A stretch of DNA of 16,824 nucleotides from Cytophagales bacterium. Lineage in GTDB: Bacteria; Bacteroidota; Bacteroidia; Cytophagales; Cyclobacteriaceae. Both the position numbers and the translations under genes were made by a program. Positions within the stretch are counted from its first letter, which is position 1; every line of letters begins with the position of its first letter. Of the stretch, positions 1 to 8,381 are shown one piece after another. The stretch lies in contig DNTA01000292.1 of the NCBI GenBank assembly GCA_003500135.1, positions 1 through 16,824 of the forward strand, given 5' to 3'. The notes under the pieces were generated by a model that worked only from the letters and a program-made list of their open reading frames with translations, had not been told where the DNA came from and made no database searches.

Positions 1-1491
1 AGGGTTTCGGAGCGACAGCAAATTCTGAAAGAGTTCGTTGAACAGCTCGAAATTATTGAAACGAATGACAGCCTTCTGGCGCTTGCCGCCATGCCCGAAG
101 AAGATCTGGTGGCATACCTGACAGAATATGTTGAAGAAGAACGCGCCGCCGCCGAAGAAGCTGAAAAAGCTGCTAAGAAAGCCTCACGGAGATCGTCGGC
201 AGGAGCTACCTTCGACCCTGATAATCCTGAACTTATCGGTACCGGAAGCGGGGATGGAGAATGGTATTTTTACAATCAATCACTCGTAAGCCGTGGTGTA
301 AGTGAGTTTAAACAAACCTGGGGCGACAGACCTCTTGAAGATAACTGGAGGAGAAGCGCTAAAGATGTTGCCTTTACCAGTAGCGAAGATGAAGATATAG
401 TTGAAACAGGAGAAGACCAGGCGGATGAAGTACCCCAGGAGGAGTTTTCAGTAACTACTGAAGTTCAGCAGTTACGCGCTAATTTACCCGCAACACCTGA
501 AGCAAAGCAGCAATTACTTGATGAGGTAGAAGAAGCTTATTTTAAATTGGGAAGTATCTATGATTTTAAACTCGAAGAACCCGAAAATGCGGCAGATACG
601 TTCGAAACCATGCTAGCCAGATTTCCTGATACAGGTTATGCCGCCGAAGTGATATACGAGCTACACCTTATATATACCAATCTTGGCAACACGGATAAGG
701 CTGAATATTACAAAAACCTTCTACTCACTGACCATCCCGGATCGGTATATGCCAAATTGATTTTAAACCCTGATTATTTAAAACAAACAGACGAGGAAAG
801 CGAAGAACTAAAAGCTTTATATGCCCGGGCTTATCATTTCTATGAAAGTGATTCCCTGCAAAAGGCCCAGGCTATGGTACACAGCGGCCTTGAGCAATAC
901 CCCAATAACCCATTTACAGTACAACTCGAATTATTGGATATATTGATAAAAGGTAAAATTGAAGGTGAATACCGGTATAAATTCGAACTTCAGAAGTTTG
1001 TAGAGGCACAGGGAGAAACGGCATTGGGGCAATATGCTGCACAATTGCTCGAAGCAACCAACACTTTTAAAGAAAAGGAAGCCAGGAGGAAAGGGGCTAC
1101 TTTTATCCAGGACTTTGAACAGGAACATATATTTATTTTATCCTACATTGATCAGGAGCAACTCTCTGACCGTTTGCCTGCCGCAATGGACCACCACATT
1201 GATAACAACTTTCCCAATACTGGGCTGAATGTGGGCAACCTGATGCTCAACGATAACCAGGCCATGGTCGTGGTGAACGAATTTGCCACTCAAGAACTTG
1301 CTATGGGGTTTTTACGTTCACTAAAAACGGAAAACTCTGTGATGGACAACTTTGATAAGTATGAAATTGATAAATTTGTAATTACGAAGGACAACTTTCA
1401 GCTACTTTATCAAACGAAAGCATTATCTGACTATTTGAAATTTTTTAATACCCATTATAACGAGACCATTCATGGCAAAAAAGATCAATAA
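1..1491 (+). CDS. porW: PorW/SprE-like TPR protein of type IX secretion and gliding, 5'-truncated by window edge
   Basis: The reading frame is open from base 1, so the gene starts before the window. The first visible ATG (91) is internal; 496 residues are visible. In order they show an acidic, Ala/Glu/Lys-rich, probably coiled-coil stretch (about residues 35-65) and a block with WYFYNQ, GVSEFKQTWGDR and LEDNWRR. Then come an acidic linker and TPR-like helical repeats (about 165-360), including a segment with YFKLGSIYDFKLEEPENA. The WYFYN / EF..WG.R.LEDNWR signature is what I recall from SprE/PorW proteins. These are TPR lipoproteins needed for type IX secretion and gliding in Bacteroidota, where PorW is thought to link outer-membrane and motor parts. 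The signal peptide and lipobox would lie upstream and cannot be checked. The stop overlaps the next gene by 20 nt. The family call is fairly sure; the symbol is by homology only. Confidence 0.75.
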   Translation, partial: RVSERQQILKEFVEQLEIIETNDSLLALAAMPEEDLVAYLTEYVEEERAAAEEAEKAAKKASRRSSAGATFDPDNPELIGTGSGDGEWYFYNQSLVSRGVSEFKQTWGDRPLEDNWRRSAKDVAFTSSEDEDIVETGEDQADEVPQEEFSVTTEVQQLRANLPATPEAKQQLLDEVEEAYFKLGSIYDFKLEEPENAADTFETMLARFPDTGYAAEVIYELHLIYTNLGNTDKAEYYKNLLLTDHPGSVYAKLILNPDYLKQTDEESEELKALYARAYHFYESDSLQKAQAMVHSGLEQYPNNPFTVQLELLDILIKGKIEGEYRYKFELQKFVEAQGETALGQYAAQLLEATNTFKEKEARRKGATFIQDFEQEHIFILSYIDQEQLSDRLPAAMDHHIDNNFPNTGLNVGNLMLNDNQAMVVVNEFATQELAMGFLRSLKTENSVMDNFDKYEIDKFVITKDNFQLLYQTKALSDYLKFFNTHYNETIHGKKDQ

Positions 1492-3796
1492 AAGCTTGCC
1501 TCCAAAGCGATACAAAAGAACCGTTAGGATCCTTTGGATTATTTTTTTAGTCGCGATCGTATCTATTCCGCTTTATTTTACATCGGTCAAGAGCAATTTC
1601 CTGGGGCTTTTCGGGGAAATGCCAAGCTATAAGGCCCTCGAAAACCCTGAGAGTGAAAACGACCTCTCTTCGGAATTATATTCTGCCGACGGACTAGCGC
1701 TTGGAAAGTATTATCGGTTTAACCGGTCCCAGGCTACTTATGACGAACTGGCGCCGGAATTGATTCAGACCTTACTCGTTACAGAGGACGTCCGATTTTT
1801 CAACCATGCGGGCATCGACCTGAAAGGTCTTGTCCGGGTTTTTGTCAAAACTGTGCTTTTGGGAAACCGGGGTGCAGGAGGTGGTAGTACGATTACCCAG
1901 CAGCTTGCAAAAAATATTTTTAATACCCGCGAAACTCAGCACGAAGGTAGCCTTCACAGGCTGAATTTTGGCCCCTTAAGCCTGATTGTCAACAAAACAA
2001 AAGAGTGGGTGCTGGCCGTGGAGCTGGAGAAGAAATTTACCAAGGAAGAAATAATGGCCATGTATCTTAACACCATTTTCTTTGGCAGTAATTCTTATGG
2101 CATTAAAGTCGCATCAAGCACTTTTTTTAATAAAACACCGGAAGAACTGGATTATCTCGAATCTGCACTACTTGTGGGAATGCTCAATAAACCGACGCGT
2201 TTCAATCCGGTGCTCAACCCTGATCATGCACTCGATAAGCGAAACGAAGTGCTCTACAACTTATACAAGTACGACGAAATCTCTCGCGACCTTTATGATT
2301 CTTTACGATCGCAGCCCATTAAACTAAATTATCGCGTGGATGACCACAATGAAGGCCCGGCTCCTTATTTCCGTTCAGCGATACGGCCATTTTTATTAAA
2401 CTGGACGGCTGAAAATGGATACGATCTCTTCGAATCCGGTTTGAAAATCTATAGTACTATCGATAGCCGTATGCAGGAATATGCAGAGGAAGCAGTGGCC
2501 GAGCATATGAAATATCTACAGGAACTTTTCAATGCGCACTGGGATGGCGAAAACCCCTGGCGCGATGAAGATGGAAGGGAAATAAGGGGGTTTCTTGAAA
2601 AGTCTATAAAAAGAACTGATTCTTATAGAAATCTGGTTAGAAAATATGGCGCCAATTCGGACTCCGTCGAAATTGAACTGAACCGGAAGCGTAAAATGAA
2701 GGTCTTTACCTGGGAAGGTGAAAAAGACACTGTGATGAGCTATATGGACTCGTTGAAGCATTATAAAAAATTCCTGCAAACGGGCTTTATGGCCATGAAC
2801 CCCAAAAGCGGGGAAATAAAGGCCTGGGTGGGAGGCATCAATCACCGTTATTTCAAATATGACCACGTGATGCAAGGCCGAAGACAACCAGGCTCCACTT
2901 TTAAACCTTTTGTATACACCGCTGCCATTGATGCGGGTTATTCTCCTTGCTATACAGTGGCAGATGCACCTGTGACGTTTCAACAACCAGGACAGATCCC
3001 CCCTACTTATACACCGCAAAACTACAATCGAAAATTTACCGGTGAAGTGATGACAATTAGACAGGGAATGGCGCGCTCCAAAAATTCAATCACTTCCTTT
3101 ATGATGAAAAAAGTGGGGCCCCAAACTGTGGTTGACTACGCCAAAAGGATGGGTGTGGAAAGCCCACTAGACCCTGTGCCTGCACTATGTCTTGGTGTTA
3201 GTGATGTTACGGTTTATGAACTAGTGGGCGCTTATAGTACCTTCGTGAACAAAGGTGTTTATACAAAACCGCACTTTATCACGCGCATAGAAGATAAATA
3301 CGGTAATATTATTGAAGAATTTCCACCGAGAACACGAGAAGTATTGAGTGAAGAAACGGCCTATCTCATGGTATATATGCTTCGTGGCGCGACCGAAGAA
3401 AAAGGAGGAACAGGTCAGGGCATCAGTCCTGAAATTCGAATAGACAATGAAATTGGCGCTAAGACGGGTACTACACAAAATGCCTCTGATGGTTGGTTTG
3501 TGGGGCTTACTAAAGACCTGGTAGCCGGCGCCTGGGTAGGTGGCGATGACCGATCGATCCACTTCCGAACTTCTGCCCTGGGCCAGGGAGCCCGAACGGC
3601 CATGCCGATCTGGGATATTTTCATGCAAAAAGTATATGCCAACGATTCCCTTGATGTTTCAAAAGGCAAATTCCCACGCCCAACCCGAAGGCTTTCTGTG
3701 GAAATAGATTGTGATGTTTATGAAACAGGTGAAGAAGCTGATTCGCTGGAAGTAACAAATGATTTTGAGGAACTGAGTGAAGACGACATCTTTTAA
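1472..3796 (+). CDS. mrcA: Class A penicillin-binding protein 1A (transglycosylase/transpeptidase)
   Basis: This 774-residue bifunctional peptidoglycan synthase polymerises lipid II glycan strands and crosslinks peptides in the periplasm. It has a short basic cytoplasmic N-terminus and one membrane anchor (about 19-37). The GT51 transglycosylase domain carries TEDVRFFNHAGID (catalytic Glu105) and GGGSTITQQLAKN (137-148). The transpeptidase domain has STFK (nucleophile Ser475), SKN (536-538) and KTGT (664-667), so all three penicillin-binding motifs are present. The tail after about 740 is acidic. The ATG start gives a normal N-terminus and overlaps the upstream TPR gene by 20 nt; the 3' end overlaps uvrC by 20 nt. 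Translational coupling across the three genes is likely. The names ponA, mrcA and pbp1A are all used for this family. Confidence 0.93.
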   Translation: MAKKINKSLPPKRYKRTVRILWIIFLVAIVSIPLYFTSVKSNFLGLFGEMPSYKALENPESENDLSSELYSADGLALGKYYRFNRSQATYDELAPELIQTLLVTEDVRFFNHAGIDLKGLVRVFVKTVLLGNRGAGGGSTITQQLAKNIFNTRETQHEGSLHRLNFGPLSLIVNKTKEWVLAVELEKKFTKEEIMAMYLNTIFFGSNSYGIKVASSTFFNKTPEELDYLESALLVGMLNKPTRFNPVLNPDHALDKRNEVLYNLYKYDEISRDLYDSLRSQPIKLNYRVDDHNEGPAPYFRSAIRPFLLNWTAENGYDLFESGLKIYSTIDSRMQEYAEEAVAEHMKYLQELFNAHWDGENPWRDEDGREIRGFLEKSIKRTDSYRNLVRKYGANSDSVEIELNRKRKMKVFTWEGEKDTVMSYMDSLKHYKKFLQTGFMAMNPKSGEIKAWVGGINHRYFKYDHVMQGRRQPGSTFKPFVYTAAIDAGYSPCYTVADAPVTFQQPGQIPPTYTPQNYNRKFTGEVMTIRQGMARSKNSITSFMMKKVGPQTVVDYAKRMGVESPLDPVPALCLGVSDVTVYELVGAYSTFVNKGVYTKPHFITRIEDKYGNIIEEFPPRTREVLSEETAYLMVYMLRGATEEKGGTGQGISPEIRIDNEIGAKTGTTQNASDGWFVGLTKDLVAGAWVGGDDRSIHFRTSALGQGARTAMPIWDIFMQKVYANDSLDVSKGKFPRPTRRLSVEIDCDVYETGEEADSLEVTNDFEELSEDDIF

Positions 3797-5609
3797 AGAC
3801 GAATATTCTTTTGATACACCGAAATACACGCCCGATCAGGTAAAACATTTCCCTGATAAACCGGGCGTGTACCGTTTTTATAATGATCAGGATGAAATCA
3901 TTTATGTAGGAAAGGCCAAAAACCTGAAAAACCGGGTGAGCAGCTACTTTGCTGATAAAGCTGGGCACAATCGTAAAACCCTGCGGATGGTATATGAAAT
4001 TCAGCATATACAATTTACCATCGTCAACACCGAATTTGATGCACTTCTGCTTGAAAACAACCTGATCAAAAAAAATCAGCCAAAGTACAATATCCTACTC
4101 AAGGATGACAAGACCTTCCCCTACATCTGTGTCGCCAACGAGCGTTTCCCAAGAATTTACTCTACGCGCCGAATTCAACGCCATAAGGGCAAGTATTACG
4201 GGCCCTATGCCAGTGTTCGTGCCATGAAAAGCGTACTCGAACTGATCAGAAACCTTTACCACATCAGAACCTGTAAGTACGACCTGAGTGAGGAAAATAT
4301 CAATAAAGGTAAGTTCAAGATCTGTCTGGAATACCATATTGGCAAGTGCAAAGGCCCATGTGAAAACCTTCAATCGGAAGAAGAGTATATGAAGGATATT
4401 GCCCAGGCCACGGAAATCCTTAAAGGCAACCTGGCGCCGGTTCGCCAACATTTCAGGGAAGAAATGCAATCGGCAGCCGAAAAGCTGGAATTTGAGCGGG
4501 CGCAGAATATGAAAGAAAAGCTCAACTTGCTGGAGAAGTTCCAATCCAAATCGATCGTGGCCAACCCTAGTATAACCAATACCGATGTTTTCGGGATTGT
4601 CTCTGACCAAAAGTGTGCATTTATTAGTTATCTGCGCATTGTTAATGGTGCGATCGTACTTAGCGAAACCATAGAAGTAAAAAAGAAGCTGGAAGAAGAC
4701 GATGCCGAATTGCTCACTCAAATGGTAATTGAGTTACGCGAAAAATTTAGGAGTAACAGCATACAGGTTCTTACTAATGTACCGCTCACCTTTGAATTAA
4801 ATGTCCAATCGGCAGTGCCCAAAATTGGTGACAAAAAACACCTGGTGGACCTGGCCATAAAAAATGCCTTATATTATAAAAAAGAGCGGCTCAGTAGGGT
4901 TGATCCGGACTATTACCGGGAAAAACGCATTTTGAAACAACTTCAGGAAGATATGCGATTGCAAAACCTGCCGGAGCATATCGAATGCTTTGATAACAGT
5001 AACCTACAGGGCAGCAACCCGGTTGCTTCCATGGTGTGCTTCAAAAAAGGTAAGCCTTCGAAAAAAGACTATCGCAAGTATCATATCAAAACCGTGACAG
5101 GGGCTAACGACTTCGCCTCTATGAAAGAGGTGGCGCTACGCCGTTACAAAAGATTGTTGGATGAAGAGCAGCCCCTTCCCGATCTCATTGTGATTGATGG
5201 CGGTAAAGGTCAATTGAATTTTGCTGTGCAGGCGTTGAAAGAACTCGACATCTACGGTGAAATTGCTATTGTGGGTATAGCAAAAAAACTGGAGGAGATT
5301 TATTACCCTGGCGATGAATTTCCTTTGCATATCAACAAAAAATCGGAGTCGCTTAAACTCATCCAGCGCCTCAGAAATGAAGCCCACCGTTTTGCCATAA
5401 CTTTTCACAGACAAACCAGAAGTAAAAACACATTTGCCACTCAATTGACCAATATTCCGGGGATTGGAGGTAAAACCGCGGAAAAGCTGTTGAAAAAATT
5501 CAGATCGGTCAAAAAAATCAAGGAAGCCAGTGTGACGGACCTTTCGGTGGTGGTTGGCGTGGATAAAGCACAAACTATATTGAATGCCTTGAATAACGAA
5601 ACTCAATAA
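3777..5609 (+). CDS. uvrC: UvrABC system protein C (excinuclease subunit)
   Basis: UvrC makes the 3' and 5' incisions around a lesion after UvrA/UvrB damage recognition in nucleotide excision repair. The 610-residue protein has the expected order. The GIY-YIG nuclease domain comes first (GVYRFY at 30-35, IIYVGKAKNLKNRV at 41-54, ELLLENNL-type helix near 90). A Cys cluster follows at 166, 183, 191 and 195, the spacing reported for a possible iron-sulfur site in UvrC. Next are the UVR motif (about 233-267), the RNase H-like nuclease domain and a C-terminal helix-hairpin-helix (NIPGIGGKTAEKLL, 559-572). Candidate catalytic residues are Asp406 (CFDNSN), Asp445 (GANDFASM), Asp474 (VIDGGKGQ) and a His at 537 or 544. 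The start is GTG at 3777: no in-frame ATG precedes the GIY-YIG domain, and GAGG lies 7 nt upstream. It overlaps the PBP gene by 20 nt. Confidence 0.95.
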   Translation: MKTTSFKDEYSFDTPKYTPDQVKHFPDKPGVYRFYNDQDEIIYVGKAKNLKNRVSSYFADKAGHNRKTLRMVYEIQHIQFTIVNTEFDALLLENNLIKKNQPKYNILLKDDKTFPYICVANERFPRIYSTRRIQRHKGKYYGPYASVRAMKSVLELIRNLYHIRTCKYDLSEENINKGKFKICLEYHIGKCKGPCENLQSEEEYMKDIAQATEILKGNLAPVRQHFREEMQSAAEKLEFERAQNMKEKLNLLEKFQSKSIVANPSITNTDVFGIVSDQKCAFISYLRIVNGAIVLSETIEVKKKLEEDDAELLTQMVIELREKFRSNSIQVLTNVPLTFELNVQSAVPKIGDKKHLVDLAIKNALYYKKERLSRVDPDYYREKRILKQLQEDMRLQNLPEHIECFDNSNLQGSNPVASMVCFKKGKPSKKDYRKYHIKTVTGANDFASMKEVALRRYKRLLDEEQPLPDLIVIDGGKGQLNFAVQALKELDIYGEIAIVGIAKKLEEIYYPGDEFPLHINKKSESLKLIQRLRNEAHRFAITFHRQTRSKNTFATQLTNIPGIGGKTAEKLLKKFRSVKKIKEASVTDLSVVVGVDKAQTILNALNNETQ

Positions 5610-5641
5610 AAAAAGGCCGCCCATTCAAAATACGGGCAGCC
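5608..5641 (-). terminator. Intrinsic terminator closing the DUF4783-nadC-YcxB operon
   Basis: Read on the minus strand, GGCTGCCC (5641-5634) pairs with GGGCGGCC (5622-5615), an 8-bp GC-rich stem with one G-U wobble and an 11-nt AT-rich loop. It is followed directly by seven T (5614-5608). This is a textbook intrinsic terminator for the leftward operon. On the plus strand the same stem lies 5 nt after the uvrC stop but has no T-run, so it would terminate uvrC transcription only weakly. Confidence 0.8.
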
Positions 5642-5664
5642 TCCTCTCCAGTAGCCTGTTATAA

Positions 5665-6138
5665 TTATTTGATCAGATTCTTTCTTTTCAAAATGGTTTC
5701 CAGAAACTTCCTTTCATTCCCTGAATTGAACACCTTGAATGGCCAATAAATTATTTGCACTTTCGACATGAAAAGTGCATATCCTTTTTTGGTCTTTTTG
5801 GCCCGCTTTACCTGATCCCATTTTACGGGCATTCCTTGTTTAGTGGTTAGTTTGATTAGAATTTGCTGCGATGTGATTTCATATGAGAGCTTCTCAAACA
5901 GCATTTTTGTTTGGTCAAGTTGTGTGACTCCTGCAAACTGTATTAACCAAAACAACAGATACAAAACGTATGCTATCAAAGCGCCGGTGATCCACCAGTG
6001 CGAAGGAATAACAAATGCCATTGCACTAATAGCGATAACGATTAAAATCACCCACCACTGTTGCTTCAAAACGCCGGTCATCGCAATTCTCACATAGGTG
6101 TTGGTATCCAGTTTGTATTTTTTTGTTTTAACAATCAT
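5665..6138 (-). CDS. YcxB-like small membrane protein
   Basis: This 157-residue protein has two adjacent hydrophobic helices (about 28-45 and 47-69), then a soluble C-terminal domain (about 84-152). That domain contains SYEITSQQILIKL, VKWDQVKRAKKTKKGY and YWPFKVF. This pattern resembles the YcxB-like domain, a PH-like fold of unknown function found after two membrane helices. The ATG start lies 25 nt after the nadC stop on the same strand, so it is probably the last gene of the nadC operon, before the terminator at 5608-5641. No function is known; a link to NAD synthesis is not implied by sequence. Confidence 0.75.
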   Translation of the reverse strand: MIVKTKKYKLDTNTYVRIAMTGVLKQQWWVILIVIAISAMAFVIPSHWWITGALIAYVLYLLFWLIQFAGVTQLDQTKMLFEKLSYEITSQQILIKLTTKQGMPVKWDQVKRAKKTKKGYALFMSKVQIIYWPFKVFNSGNERKFLETILKRKNLIK

Positions 6139-6163
6139 TGTTGAATATTTCGCTTAATTGGTG

Positions 6164-7024
6164 TTAATTAATTTCCGCTTTTAGACTTATATCCAGGCTT
6201 TTTACTGAGTGCGTGAGCGCTCCGATAGAAATAAAGTCAACGCCGCATTCAGCTACTTCTCTTAAATTTTCTTCAGTGACCCCTCCCGATGCTTCTGTCT
6301 CAGCACGTGAGCCAATAATTTCAACAGCCTCTTTCATAGTCGCCGTATCCATATTATCGAGCATGATCACATCCGCTTTACTTTCCAATGCTGCACGTAC
6401 TTCTGTCAACGTCCTGGTCTCTACTTCAATTCTCAGTTTTTTGTTTTGTTCTGCCAGATATTGCCTGGTTTTTGCCACTGCATTAGCAATACCTCCGGAA
6501 TAATCGATATGGTTGTCTTTTAACATTACCATGTCGAATAATCCGAAACGGTGGTTGGAACCTCCTCCAATGGCTACCGCCCATTTTTCAATCGGTCTGA
6601 GAAAAGGTGTGGTTTTTCGTGTATCCAGAATACGGGTTTCAGTACCTTCGAGCATGGCTACAAGCTTGTGCGTTCTGGTAGCAATACCGCTCATTCGTTG
6701 CATCACGTTGAGCAAAAAACGCTCAGTTGATAATATTGACCTTACCTTTCCTTTCAGTTCCATGATCAGGTCTCCGGCTTGCACCTCTGCGCCATCTTCC
6801 ACCTTTTTCACAACTTTCATAGAACAATCCACCTTATCGAAAATAAGTTGGGCCATTTCAATTCCTGCAATCGTACCGGGTTCTTTTGCAATCAATCGCG
6901 CAATACCGGTCATTTCTTTGGGTATGGTGGCTACGGTGGAGTGATCGCCATCACCAAGATCTTCCTCCATTGACAGTTCAATGAATTTTTGCAGATACTC
7001 CGAAGTAAGGTATTGATTTTTCAC
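6164..7024 (-). CDS. nadC: Nicotinate-nucleotide pyrophosphorylase (quinolinate phosphoribosyltransferase)
   Basis: NadC converts quinolinate and PRPP to nicotinate mononucleotide, CO2 and pyrophosphate in cytoplasmic de novo NAD synthesis. Seen here are EEDLGDGDHST near the N-terminus, the active-site block DTRKTTPFLRPIEKWA followed by GGGSNHRFGLFDMVMLKDNH, EVETRT, DVIMLDN, ASGGV and FISIGALTHS. These cover the family's substrate-binding Arg, Lys and His residues. I chose the GTG at 7022-7024, which gives 286 residues, a normal length. The frame can be opened to a TTG at 7078, but the extra 18 residues are Phe/Tyr-rich and unlike NadC N-termini. The DUF4783 gene upstream ends at 7083, so the two are probably cotranscribed. 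No nadA or nadB lies in this window. Confidence 0.93.
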   Translation of the reverse strand: MKNQYLTSEYLQKFIELSMEEDLGDGDHSTVATIPKEMTGIARLIAKEPGTIAGIEMAQLIFDKVDCSMKVVKKVEDGAEVQAGDLIMELKGKVRSILSTERFLLNVMQRMSGIATRTHKLVAMLEGTETRILDTRKTTPFLRPIEKWAVAIGGGSNHRFGLFDMVMLKDNHIDYSGGIANAVAKTRQYLAEQNKKLRIEVETRTLTEVRAALESKADVIMLDNMDTATMKEAVEIIGSRAETEASGGVTEENLREVAECGVDFISIGALTHSVKSLDISLKAEIN

Positions 7025-7028
7025 GCTG

Positions 7029-7036
7029 CAAAAATA
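7029..7036 (-). promoter_or_regulatory. Possible Bacteroidota -7 box upstream of nadC
   Basis: On the minus strand TATTTTTG matches the Bacteroidota -7 consensus TAnnTTTG and ends 4 nt before the chosen GTG start of nadC. If used, transcription would start at or near the start codon and give a leaderless or nearly leaderless message. No TTTG was found at the expected -33 distance, and the region is AT-rich, so this may be chance. Confidence 0.2.
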
Positions 7037-7082
7037 GAAAAACCTATGGGATAAAGGATAAAAAAGCGGAATAAACAAAAGA

Positions 7083-7487
7083 TTATTCGAGGCTGAAGTC
7101 CATCAGGTCGATTAAATATGCTTCATTGAATTTTTTGATGTAAATCAAAACACGAAATGACCCCGAATCGAAACTGTATTTACCGATCACATAGGTAAGG
7201 CCTTGTTTCGAAGCTCCCTGGTGTATATACTGAAAGTCGCTGGGCGGATATTTTTTAAAGAAATCTTTCAATACAAATTCAGCTTGCGTTTTGCTGTAGC
7301 TGGCTTTGTCGCCATTGATGTTCAGCTCTACAGTTTTATTGAAGTTTTTGACCAGTTCTTTGGAACTACCGGCTTTTAGCGCTGCACGCACATTGTTGAC
7401 CACTGCATTTTGGTTTTGAGCTCGGAGTTCCATGCCTGTTAAGGCAAGGATTGCTAATGTGAAAGTTAAAAAAATTTTGTTGTTCAT
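7083..7487 (-). CDS. Secreted DUF4783 family protein
   Basis: From the ATG at 7487 this is a 134-residue protein with a clear Sec signal peptide (hydrophobic core about 5-19, likely cleavage after ELRA near 23). The rest is a small alpha/beta domain of about 110 residues resembling DUF4783, with an NTF2-like look: NVRAALKAGSSKELVKNF, then FVLKDFFKKYPPSDF and GKYSFDSGSFRVLIYIKK. The domain's function is unknown. A TTG at 7508 would add seven residues before the signal peptide and is less likely. It lies just upstream of nadC on the same strand; I recall this pairing from other Bacteroidota genomes. The protein is probably periplasmic, so the link to nadC may be only shared transcription. Confidence 0.8.
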   Translation of the reverse strand: MNNKIFLTFTLAILALTGMELRAQNQNAVVNNVRAALKAGSSKELVKNFNKTVELNINGDKASYSKTQAEFVLKDFFKKYPPSDFQYIHQGASKQGLTYVIGKYSFDSGSFRVLIYIKKFNEAYLIDLMDFSLE

Positions 7488-7548
7488 GGCTCTGCAGAAA
7501 CGCTTCAAAATAACAAAAAAATAAGCTAAATCTATGCCAGTTATTGAT

Positions 7549-7556
7549 TAATTTTG
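7549..7556 (+). promoter_or_regulatory. Possible -7 box of the gpmA promoter
   Basis: TAATTTTG fits the Bacteroidota -7 consensus TAnnTTTG exactly and lies 69 nt before the gpmA ATG, in the divergent space between the DUF4783 gene and gpmA. A transcription start near 7563 would leave a leader of about 60 nt. No clear TTTG appears at the -33 distance, so the call rests on one short motif and its position. Confidence 0.35.
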
Positions 7557-7625
7557 TTTCAATATCTCAAAAAGACCTATTAAAATCATTTAAACAAAGT
7601 GTAACACGCAAAAAACTTTTCTAAT

Positions 7626-8372
7626 ATGTACAAAATTGTGTTAATCCGCCACGGAGAAAGTCAGTGGAACAAAGAAAACAGATTTACCGGATGGGCCGAT
7701 GTAGACCTTACTGATAAGGGGCGCGAAGAAGCCAGGGCAGCCGGACAATTGTTAAAAGAAGAAGGATTCGAATTTGACAAAGCATATTCTTCAGTGCTCA
7801 AACGAGCGATTCGCACACTTTGGATCGCGTTGGATGAGTTGGATGCAATGTGGTTGCCGGTAGAAAGAAGCTGGAAGCTCAACGAACGTTTTTATGGAGG
7901 GCTGACCGGGCTCGGCAAAGGTGAAACTGCCAAAAAATATGGTGAAGACCAGGTTTTGATCTGGAGAAGAAGTTATGATACGCCTCCACCTGAATTGGAC
8001 AAAAGCAGCGAATACTACCCGGGCAATGACCGAAGATATAAGGATCTGACAGATGCTGAGCTACCGGTAACTGAATGCCTGAAAGACACTGTTGAGCGCG
8101 TGGTTCCTTATTGGAATGAGCGAATTGTACCAGACATTAAGTCAGGTAAAAAACTTGTGATTGCGGCACATGGCAACAGTTTGCGCGCATTGGTGAAATA
8201 CCTCGATAACATCTCTGACGAAGAAATCCTTAAGCTAAACATTCCTACAGGTATACCGTTGGTATATGAGCTGGATGCCGATATGAAACCAATTAAGAGT
8301 TACTATCTAGGCGACCAGGAAGCGCTGGCAGCAAAAATGAGCGCTGTGGCCAATCAGGGAAAAGCTAAATAA
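7626..8372 (+). CDS. gpmA: 2,3-bisphosphoglycerate-dependent phosphoglycerate mutase
   Basis: GpmA interconverts 3- and 2-phosphoglycerate in glycolysis and gluconeogenesis through a phosphohistidine intermediate. The 248-residue protein has [10 protein letters not shown] (phospho-acceptor His9), VLKRAIRT (Arg60), LNERFYGGL (catalytic Glu87) and the second catalytic His182 in [16 protein letters not shown]. The C-terminal tail AVANQGKAK is the flexible lid end seen in dPGM enzymes such as E. coli GpmA. Length and motifs fit the cofactor-dependent family well. One small oddity is Phe89 where the E. coli enzyme has His (ERHYG). The ATG start is the only sensible one and is preceded by an AT-rich leader with no strong Shine-Dalgarno sequence. 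A putative lipoprotein gene follows after 9 nt. Confidence 0.95.
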   Translation: MYKIVLIRHGESQWNKENRFTGWADVDLTDKGREEARAAGQLLKEEGFEFDKAYSSVLKRAIRTLWIALDELDAMWLPVERSWKLNERFYGGLTGLGKGETAKKYGEDQVLIWRRSYDTPPPELDKSSEYYPGNDRRYKDLTDAELPVTECLKDTVERVVPYWNERIVPDIKSGKKLVIAAHGNSLRALVKYLDNISDEEILKLNIPTGIPLVYELDADMKPIKSYYLGDQEALAAKMSAVANQGKAK

Positions 8373-8381
8373 AGAAGTTTT

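Noticed and set aside
2516..3019. A 167-codon minus-strand frame inside the PBP gene.
   Set aside because: It lies opposite conserved transpeptidase motifs, has low-complexity His/Ile/Arg-rich content and no recognisable domain, so it is an antisense shadow.
4095..4721. A 208-codon minus-strand frame inside uvrC.
   Set aside because: It is fully antisense to conserved UvrC domains, with no start context or family resemblance.
7025..7078. An 18-residue NadC extension from a TTG at 7078.
   Set aside because: The added residues are Phe/Tyr-rich, unlike NadC N-termini, and the GTG at 7024 gives the normal length.
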